8,392 nt of DNA from Hyphomicrobiales bacterium (GTDB taxonomy: Bacteria > Pseudomonadota > Alphaproteobacteria > Rhizobiales > JAJFHR01): assembly GCA_021775515.1 (NCBI GenBank), contig JAJFHR010000037.1:1-8392 (forward strand), given 5' to 3'. This document shows positions 1-5,568 of the stretch, piece after piece. Position numbers and translations under genes: made by a program. Under the pieces are notes generated by a model. The model saw only the letters and a program-made list of their open reading frames with translations. It had not been told where the DNA came from and did not search any database. How positions within the stretch are numbered: position 1 is the stretch's first letter; each line of letters begins with the position of its first letter.

Positions 1-704
1 ACAAGGTCTTCCTCAACTTCAATCCCCAATTCAGCGCACAACTCCATTGCCGTGCGCCGGGTGATCCCCTCCAGCACGCCCATTGCCGGTGTTGTAACTT
101 CCCCCCTTTTGACCGCGAAAATGTTAAAACCCGGACCTTCGGTGACATTTCCCATGCCATCACTCAAAAAGACGTTTTCTTTGCCCGCATCATAAGCCTC
201 ATGCAGGCCTTGCACGAGGTCGAGCCAGTGATAATTTTTTACTGTCGAATCAACTGAAGCAGGAGGAATTCGCGGTATCGAGGCAATATGAACACGCAGG
301 CCACGGGCGCGCTGATCTTCATCGGCAATCCAGCCAAAGGGAATGGCAAAGGCGAAAAAATTATTGACGGCATCGCGCGGATCGCGACTGAAAGTCGGCG
401 AATGGCCGCGCGTCAGCACCATCTCCACATAGGCATCTTCCAGACCGCTTTGCACAACACATTGCCGGAGGATTTCCACCAGTTTTTCCCGGTCAACCGG
501 CAGTTGCATGCGGAGTTTATCAATGCTGGCGAGAAACCTGTCGATATGGCAATCCAGCCGAAAGAACCGGTTTTTCCATACGTGAACTACATCATAGGTT
601 GCATCTGAGCGCAAAAAACCCCAATCCAGAATGGAAATTTTAGCTTCCGAAATCGGCACATACGCCCCGTCGATATAAGCAATCCCCGGCGGAAATTCCG
701 TCAT
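1..704 (-). CDS. Fold-type IV PLP aminotransferase, (R)-amine transaminase/BCAT-like (3' end beyond window)
   Basis: The first 234 residues of an aminotransferase class IV protein are visible; the C-terminus lies beyond base 1. Seen: the Schiff-base lysine K156 in STVKNYHW, the glutamate E189 in NVTEGPGFN expected to face the pyridine nitrogen, and the phosphate-binding loop GVLEGITRR (209-217). The N-terminal stretch ILDWGFLRSDATYDVVHVWK followed by RFFRLD (residues 25-50) closely resembles, from memory, the (R)-selective amine:pyruvate transaminases (ATA-117 type), whose equivalent reads GFLHSDLTYDV-VW-G-FFRLDDH. The family transfers amino groups between an amine or amino acid and a 2-oxo acid in the cytoplasm. 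The ATG at 704 was chosen because it opens the conserved region and has AAAGG about 10 bases upstream. The gene is divergent from the class III enzyme, suggesting shared control. Branched-chain or D-amino-acid aminotransferase activity is an alternative. The family call is secure; the substrate is not. Confidence 0.9.
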   Translation of the reverse strand, partial: MTEFPPGIAYIDGAYVPISEAKISILDWGFLRSDATYDVVHVWKNRFFRLDCHIDRFLASIDKLRMQLPVDREKLVEILRQCVVQSGLEDAYVEMVLTRGHSPTFSRDPRDAVNNFFAFAIPFGWIADEDQRARGLRVHIASIPRIPPASVDSTVKNYHWLDLVQGLHEAYDAGKENVFLSDGMGNVTEGPGFNIFAVKRGEVTTPAMGVLEGITRRTAMELCAELGIEVEEDL

Positions 705-894
705 GTTCGATAACCTTTCACCCAACTATCGGCAATTAACTTGAGCCTAGAACACAAGCGGCGGCAGATAAATTGGAATTTTTCCTTCTGTCATAAATAC
801 CGGTGACCACTGCGTGCAGCAGTGCTACCGTTCCTACTTCTTTCGTGCGCACTATTCAGCGCATCGCTCCCGCCAATCAACGCGGAATGAACAA
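705..894. promoter_or_regulatory. Divergent intergenic region of the PLP-enzyme cluster
   Basis: This stretch separates two genes that point away from each other, so it should hold promoters for both directions. A weak plus-strand candidate is TTGAGC (741-746) with CAGATA (765-770), spacer 18. I see no strong sigma-70 promoter on the minus strand. A short symmetric element GGAA-TTT-TTCC lies at 775-785 and a longer inverted repeat at 808-824. No regulator gene is visible in the window. The exact promoter positions are guesses; the divergent layout is seen directly. Confidence 0.4.
808..824. repeat. Inverted repeat CACTGC-N5-GCAGTG, possible operator or leader hairpin
   Basis: Perfect 6-bp arms CACTGC (808-813) and GCAGTG (819-824) flank GTGCA. 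With a few unpaired bases the symmetry extends outwards to GGT (802-804) and ACC (827-829). It lies about 70 bp upstream of the chosen start of the class III gene, between divergent genes, which is a usual place for an operator. A hairpin in the 5' leader is the other reading. Nothing identifies a regulator, and repeats this short also arise by chance. Confidence 0.3.
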
Positions 895-2307
895 ATGACA
901 GCAAGCGAAGAAATGAACAAATCTCCGGCGCAGTCCGAAGGTGAAATCAATACCTCGCCCCGGCGCCATGAGTGGGCGCAAAAAACTCACAATGATGCCA
1001 CCCGGTCGCTGCTTGATGAAGATGCCGAATATTTTCTCCATCAATCAGTCTCAAGTCCCTGTCTTTCAACCATCGCTAAGGCTGAGGGTGCTTATATTGA
1101 AGACATGCAAGGACGGCGCTATCTCGATTTTCACGGCAATAATGTCCACCACATAGGATACGGTCATCCCCGGCTCAAACAGGCAATTGCGCGACAAATG
1201 AATGAACTGCCATTTGCACCACGCCGGTTTGCCTGTAAGCCCGCCGTGGCGCTTGCCGAAAAACTTGTGTCAATTTCTCCCGGCAACCTATCCAAGATGT
1301 TATTTACCACCGGCGGGTCGGATGCGGTGGAAGTCGCCCTCAAACTTGCCCGCGCAGCCACCGGCCGTCACAAGACAGTTTCATTCTGGGATGCGTTTCA
1401 CGGCGCTGGATTTGGTGCATCGTCCGTGGGCGGCGAACAGCTGTTCCGCTCACACGCAATCGGCCCGCTGCTCGCCGGGACCGAACATGTCGCCCCTTTT
1501 GCCTGTTACCGCTGCCCTTATGGGTATCCTGAAGTTGGCGGAAAGCCGCAGCTTGACCTGTGCAAACTAACCTGCGCCAATTTCGTTCGCTACGTACTAG
1601 AAAAGGAAGGCGACGTAGCCGCAGTTATTGCCGAGCCCGCCCGCGCCGTCCCCTACATTCCGCCACCGGGATTTTGGCGGGAGGTGCGCCAAGCCTGTAA
1701 CGATTATGGCGCCTTGCTCATTTTTGACGAGATACCCACTGGCCTCGGCAAGACCGGGCGCATGTTTGCTTGTGACCATGACGAGGTTGTTCCCGACATA
1801 TTGGTCATGGGCAAGGCGCTAGGCGGTGGCATATTGCCCATCGCCGCCGTGCTGGCACAGCCCGAACTGGATGTGGCGGGAGATTATGCTTTTGGCCACT
1901 ATACCCACGAAAAAAACCCGGTATCGGCACGCGCCGCCCTGACCACCATAGAAATTATCGAAGACGAAAATCTGGTCGAAAACGCAGCTGAGCTTGGCGT
2001 CTACGCTCTTGATCGGCTCGAAACCATGAAGGACAAACACCCCGCCATTGGTGATATTCGCGGCCGCGGCTTTCTTATCGGCATAGACCTGGTTTTGAGC
2101 CAAGACGACAAATCACCCGCCAATGACCTCGCCGAGGATGTATTTTATCGCTGTCTTGATAACGGACTTTCGTTCAAAACGACCATGGGCAATGTCCTCA
2201 CCCTCACGCCACCTCTTATTTTGACCAGGGAACAAATGGATTTCGCCCTGGATACAATCTCTGAGTGCCTTGGACAGGCCGAACGCCAACATGGATTAAA
2301 ATCATGA
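895..2307 (+). CDS. Class III PLP-dependent aminotransferase/ammonia-lyase, PbfA-like
   Basis: This 470-residue fold-type I PLP enzyme is full length for class III aminotransferases. Seen: the phosphate-binding TTGGSDAVEVALK (138-150), the cofactor-stacking FHG (168-170), D278 in LIFDEIPT that pairs with the pyridine nitrogen, and the Schiff-base K307 in VMGKALGGG. The motifs YFLHQS-SSPCL, GRRYLDFHGN, GHYTHEKNPV and SFKTTMGN-LTLTPPL match, from memory, the group annotated as (R)-1-hydroxy-2-aminoethylphosphonate ammonia-lyase (PbfA), which eliminates rather than transaminates. No phosphonate gene is nearby, so that substrate is doubtful, and a true transaminase is possible. Four cysteines (C204, C207, C223, C227) form an unusual cluster. 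The frame stays open back to a GTG at 814, but the ATG at 895 has GGAA 7 bases upstream and fits the family's N-terminus better; the ATG at 913 is an alternative. The stop overlaps the next start by 4 bp, showing translational coupling to the dehydrogenase. Confidence 0.9.
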   Translation: MTASEEMNKSPAQSEGEINTSPRRHEWAQKTHNDATRSLLDEDAEYFLHQSVSSPCLSTIAKAEGAYIEDMQGRRYLDFHGNNVHHIGYGHPRLKQAIARQMNELPFAPRRFACKPAVALAEKLVSISPGNLSKMLFTTGGSDAVEVALKLARAATGRHKTVSFWDAFHGAGFGASSVGGEQLFRSHAIGPLLAGTEHVAPFACYRCPYGYPEVGGKPQLDLCKLTCANFVRYVLEKEGDVAAVIAEPARAVPYIPPPGFWREVRQACNDYGALLIFDEIPTGLGKTGRMFACDHDEVVPDILVMGKALGGGILPIAAVLAQPELDVAGDYAFGHYTHEKNPVSARAALTTIEIIEDENLVENAAELGVYALDRLETMKDKHPAIGDIRGRGFLIGIDLVLSQDDKSPANDLAEDVFYRCLDNGLSFKTTMGNVLTLTPPLILTREQMDFALDTISECLGQAERQHGLKS

Positions 2308-3329
2308 CCGGCAGGATCAGGGTCGTCCGCACCGATTGTGAACTGGAGTGCCCACACATTGATCATCAGTTGCGCGCCATGGGCATCGAGCTTGTATTGC
2401 TGCCGGAAAACATCAGCGAGCAGGAACTCGCCGATGAAACCGAAAACGCGGATCTTCTGTTGATGTGTTATACGCCGATCACGGCCCTGGTTATCTCTAA
2501 AGCCTCCAGGCTCAAAGGCATCGTCAAATATGGCGTCGGCATCGATGCTATCGACATAGCAGCGGCAAATACACGAGGTATTCCGGTCGTAAATGTTCCC
2601 GAATATGCTGAAGAAACCGTCGCAGAAGGCGCATTTGCCCTGTTAATAGCCCTGACCAAAAAACTAACCACCATTCATGCCACCATGCAGACTGAAGGCT
2701 GGGCCTGGCCGACAGTAAAATGGATGGGATCGGACATTGCCGGTAAAACTCTGGGCCTTGTCGGCGTTGGTCACATCGGCCGCAGTATGGCCAGAATGGC
2801 AGGGGCCGGGTTTGGCGCAAAAATTCTCGGTTATGACCCCCATGTGGACCAACCCGCGATGCAGAAGCTGGGAATCACCAAGCAGTCAGACCTCGCTCAA
2901 ATGTTGTCGCTGTGCGATTTTGTATCCATCCACTGCGTGTTAAATGAACAAACTCATCACCTGATTGGCAAACAGGAACTTGCCTGCCTGCGGCCATCGG
3001 CAATTCTCATCAATGTTTCGCGGGGCGCTATTGTTGATGAAGCAGCCTTGGTGGACGCTCTCCAGTCTCAACGACTTGCCGGTGCGGGACTTGACGTATA
3101 CAGCCAGGAACCCTTGAGCCTAACCGGCCATCCGATGAGCAGTCTTTATGGGATGGCCAATGTAATTCTTATGCCGCATCTGGCATTTTACACCAAAGAG
3201 GCGATGCAGCGGCTGGAACAAGAAACACTCGCAAGATGCGATGAAATTCTTCAAGGTAAACCGGTGTTGGTCAAATCAACAGATCCGCGGCTTACCAGTC
3301 AAAAGTCCGGTGTGGTTATTTCCACATGA
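2304..3329 (+). CDS. D-isomer-specific 2-hydroxyacid dehydrogenase, CtBP/phosphoglycerate-dehydrogenase-like
   Basis: This 341-residue cytoplasmic oxidoreductase should interconvert a 2-oxo acid and its D-2-hydroxy acid. The nucleotide-binding motif GVGHIG (154-159) is followed by D178 in LGYDP, which favours NAD(H) over NADP(H). The family's catalytic triad is intact: R240 in NVSRGAIVDE, E269 in DVYSQEP and H292 in MPHLAFYT. The substrate-side stretch KYGVGIDAIDIAAANTRGI (75-93) and PEYAEETVAEGA are typical. The HLAFYT ending of the catalytic-His motif and the overall pattern are nearer to the CtBP-like branch than to SerA; there is no ACT domain. The ATG at 2304 was chosen because it forms an ATGA overlap with the preceding stop; a GTG 39 bases upstream in frame would bury the start deep in the previous gene. 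No strong ribosome binding site is seen, consistent with coupled translation. The 2-oxo acid made by a neighbouring PLP enzyme is a plausible substrate (inference). Confidence 0.9.
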   Translation: MTGRIRVVRTDCELECPHIDHQLRAMGIELVLLPENISEQELADETENADLLLMCYTPITALVISKASRLKGIVKYGVGIDAIDIAAANTRGIPVVNVPEYAEETVAEGAFALLIALTKKLTTIHATMQTEGWAWPTVKWMGSDIAGKTLGLVGVGHIGRSMARMAGAGFGAKILGYDPHVDQPAMQKLGITKQSDLAQMLSLCDFVSIHCVLNEQTHHLIGKQELACLRPSAILINVSRGAIVDEAALVDALQSQRLAGAGLDVYSQEPLSLTGHPMSSLYGMANVILMPHLAFYTKEAMQRLEQETLARCDEILQGKPVLVKSTDPRLTSQKSGVVIST

Positions 3330-3358
3330 CCGCAGCCTAAAATTAAAAGGACCCCGCC

Positions 3359-4807
3359 ATGAAGCTCGATGAATACGCCTCTTATGATGCCCTGGGACTT
3401 GCTGAACTTGTCGCTAAAAAGCAAATCACCCCGCGCGAACTGGCCCATATTGCCCGTGATGCCATAAACACAATCGACGGCGAGCTCAACGCTGTGGTCG
3501 AAACCTATGATGACCGCATCGAGGGTTTGGATGAAACAACTCTGGGCGAGGGACCATTTAGAGGGGTGCCCTTTTTAATCAAGGATGTTTTTGGCCATGA
3601 AACCGGGCGCAAGATAGAATTTGGCAGCAGATTGTGTGAAGGCATGCTGGTTGAAGATAACACGCATGTGGGCGATCTTTTCAAAGCCTCGGGCCTCAAC
3701 ATTCTCGGCCGTTCCAACACGCCGGAATATTCCATGGCCGGGACTGCTGAAAATGCCCTTTACGGCGATACGTCAACTCCGTGGAAAAAAGGCTATTCCG
3801 CCGGAGGCTCAACCGGCGGCGGCATGGCGGCTGTTGTCGCTGGTATTGTTCCCATCGCCCATGGAACCGATATCGCCGGATCCATCCGTATCCCGGCAAG
3901 CTGGTGTGGCGGTGTCGGACTGAAACCGTCACGCGGTCGCATATCTTTTGGCCCTACTTTGGATGAAAACGGTTTTGGTCTGGCGGTAAATCATGTGCAG
4001 ACCAAAACAATACGCGATACTGCGACAATGCTTGATTGCCTCGCAGTACCGCAAACCGGTGATCCCTTCCTTATCCCCAGGCCTGACCGGGCTTATGCCG
4101 ATTTTCTTAACTCACCGCCCAGGAACCTTAGAATCGGGTGGTCAGTTGACCCTTTAATGGGCGTTAAAACCGATCCGGAAATTGTTCAACTCGTCGAAAA
4201 AGTCGCGACTTTACTCGAAGAGATGGGCCATGAAGTAACTAACCAAAGCCCGGTGTTTGACGGACTTAACTCAGTGCGCAAATTCGCTGATGTGTGGTTT
4301 TTCGGATTTGACCAACGCCTGCATAGTTACTCCCTCAGGTCAGGTCACAAAATCGGGCCGGACACGCTGGAACCGGTAATCCTGAAAATATATGAGCATG
4401 CCTGTGCTATGACTGCCGCCGATTTTTTCCCGGCCATGGCGGAAATGAATTCAGCCCGCCGAAGGCTTGCTGCCTTTTACGATCAATTTGACATCTGGTT
4501 AAGTCCGACCATGGCTCGGGTCTGCGAACCCCACGGCAACTACAACCTTGGGCGGAGTGACGTTGACATGGATAATTATGTCGAAGAGATACTGGCGGTT
4601 CCCTGTCAATTTACCGTGCCTCATAATATTATGGGCACACCGGCCATTTCCCTGCCTTTGGGCATGCACTCAACCGGCCTGCCCATCGGCATTCAGTTGG
4701 GCACCCGCGGTGCAGATGAACATATTATTCTGCAACTCGCTGCGGTACTGGAACAGGCCATGCCGTGGGTTGACCGCATTCCGCCCCTACACGTTTCACA
4801 GACGTAG
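3359..4807 (+). CDS. Amidase-signature family hydrolase
   Basis: This 482-residue serine amidase hydrolyses a C-N amide bond in a small molecule. The Ser-cisSer-Lys triad is seen: K75 in PFLIKDVFG, the cis-serine S151 in AGGSTGGG, and the nucleophile S175 in TDIAGSIRIPAS. The 24-residue spacing of the two serines equals that of fatty acid amide hydrolase (217/241). Two small departures from the common consensus appear: Thr after the cis-serine where Ser is usual, and Ala173 where DxGGS is usual. There is no signal peptide, so it is cytoplasmic. It is not GatA: no gatB or gatC is nearby and the context is catabolic. AAAAGGA (3345-3351) lies 7 bases before the ATG, supporting this start. It is the third gene of the plus-strand unit, 29 bp after the dehydrogenase. 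It could release the amino compound used by the two PLP enzymes, but the amide substrate is unknown. Confidence 0.92.
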   Translation: MKLDEYASYDALGLAELVAKKQITPRELAHIARDAINTIDGELNAVVETYDDRIEGLDETTLGEGPFRGVPFLIKDVFGHETGRKIEFGSRLCEGMLVEDNTHVGDLFKASGLNILGRSNTPEYSMAGTAENALYGDTSTPWKKGYSAGGSTGGGMAAVVAGIVPIAHGTDIAGSIRIPASWCGGVGLKPSRGRISFGPTLDENGFGLAVNHVQTKTIRDTATMLDCLAVPQTGDPFLIPRPDRAYADFLNSPPRNLRIGWSVDPLMGVKTDPEIVQLVEKVATLLEEMGHEVTNQSPVFDGLNSVRKFADVWFFGFDQRLHSYSLRSGHKIGPDTLEPVILKIYEHACAMTAADFFPAMAEMNSARRRLAAFYDQFDIWLSPTMARVCEPHGNYNLGRSDVDMDNYVEEILAVPCQFTVPHNIMGTPAISLPLGMHSTGLPIGIQLGTRGADEHIILQLAAVLEQAMPWVDRIPPLHVSQT

Positions 4808-4846
4808 CGGCATAACTCGCTTAAAAAGGTTATTTTCAAAAATAAT

Positions 4847-4893
4847 GCCCCGTCGCGCTCTGTATATTCGCGCCGACGGGGCGGGTATTTTCT
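4847..4893 (+). terminator. Probable rho-independent terminator of the PLP-dehydrogenase-amidase unit
   Basis: The arms GCCCCGTC (4847-4854) and GACGGGGC (4875-4882) pair perfectly, and a further G-C pair plus GC-rich bases continue inward. An imperfect T-rich tail follows (ATTTTCTT, 4886-4893), separated from the stem by GGGT. It sits 40 bp after the amidase stop. The tail is weaker than in a textbook terminator, so confidence is moderate. Confidence 0.6.
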
Positions 4894-5480
4894 TCAACCG
4901 GACTAATGCCGGTCGGTTCATCAAGGCTCTGAGAGACCTGGCCTCGGCCGCTCGCCCTCGTATAAGATTTCAATATGTAGGTTATTAACGGCGCAGAATT
5001 GCGGGGGGTCAAAGTCTAAAACTCGCTATCCAAGCCGCGACCTTGCATCATGGCAAGGCCAGCATATTCGGTCAGGTGGACTCATGCTTACTCCTTCCAG
5101 CAGGGCGTTAGTCAGGTTGTCTGCGAACCGGTTCAGTAGTGATACCTCCAACTTTGAAGGGCACTTTTTAATCAATTCACATACTAACCTGATAACAAGC
5201 TTCGCTCGTTTACCGCAACATGTCAATATAGCTGTGCAACGAATGGTGAATACGTCCAATGGCGGAAAAATGGTGTACGACAAAGAGCCATTAGGAAAAC
5301 AGTCACCAATAAGAGCCCATTGTAATTTGGTGTGAGTTTCCGCCTCACCCCGCCTTAATCCCACCTAAAAAGCTAAAGTGGATATAGCTTAAATCCGGGG
5401 ACGGTCAGATCTTTGCCTTCCACGCTATTGGCCGTTATGTTACACCGCTCAGAAAAGCGAAGTTAAGCTTGGGCCACCAA

Positions 5481-5510
5481 TTGCTCTTAGGCAGTTCTTA
5501 ATGCTATAAA
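5481..5510 (+). promoter_or_regulatory. Candidate sigma-70 promoter for the L,D-transpeptidase gene
   Basis: TTGCTC (5481-5486) and TATAAA (5505-5510) are separated by 18 bases and lie about 60 bp before the start codon, in an AT-rich stretch. The -35 box matches the TTGACA consensus at four of six positions and the -10 box matches TATAAT at five of six. The position agrees with the gene being transcribed alone. No experimental or comparative support is available from the window. Confidence 0.35.
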
Positions 5511-5568
5511 TATATGACATAGGGCTCAAGACTGTTTTGTTAAAGCAAGCGCGGGAGAAAATGAAATC

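Larger units (their letters stand above)
4808..5568. other. About 760 bp without a convincing gene
   Basis: Apart from the terminator-like hairpin (4847-4882) and a possible promoter (5481-5510), I recognise no gene here. Several small inverted repeats are seen: ACCGG/CCGGT at 4897-4913, CCTTGC/GCAAGG at 5041-5058, an imperfect GGTGTGAG/CTCACCCC at 5329-5351 and AAGCTA/TAGCTT at 5370-5390. A plus-strand ORF (5084-5335) and a larger minus-strand ORF (5026-5364, GTG start) overlap each other. Neither has a well-placed ribosome binding site or a familiar motif. The content could be a decayed element, an unrecognised small RNA, or simple spacer. No transposase fragment could be confirmed by eye. 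Confidence 0.6.

Noticed and set aside
288..608. 106-codon plus-strand ORF
   Set aside because: It lies wholly antisense to the class IV aminotransferase, whose motifs are unmistakable on the other strand; the ORF's translation has no domain character.
775..785. Short symmetric element GGAATTTTTCC
   Set aside because: Arms of only four bases in an AT-rich promoter region; too short to distinguish from chance.
814..894. N-terminal extension of the class III enzyme from GTG at 814
   Set aside because: The extra 27 residues (MQQCYRSYFF and on) look unlike the family and cover the inverted repeat; the ATG at 895 has a better-placed GGAA.
2265..2303. Upstream GTG start for the hydroxyacid dehydrogenase
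   Set aside because: It would add 13 residues inside the preceding gene; the ATGA overlap at 2304 gives the usual N-terminus directly before the first beta strand.
4548..4988. 146-codon plus-strand ORF running past the amidase stop
   Set aside because: Most of it is an alternate frame of the amidase C-terminus, and the remaining tail crosses the terminator hairpin; no motif or ribosome binding site.
5084..5335. 83-codon plus-strand ORF
   Set aside because: AGGTGGA lies only 3 bases before the ATG, which is too close. The translation shows no known family and is mirrored by a longer ORF on the other strand.
5026..5364. 112-codon minus-strand ORF
   Set aside because: GTG start without a ribosome binding site, no recognised motif, and it overlaps another ORF of equal implausibility. 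Kept only as a note on the intergenic region.
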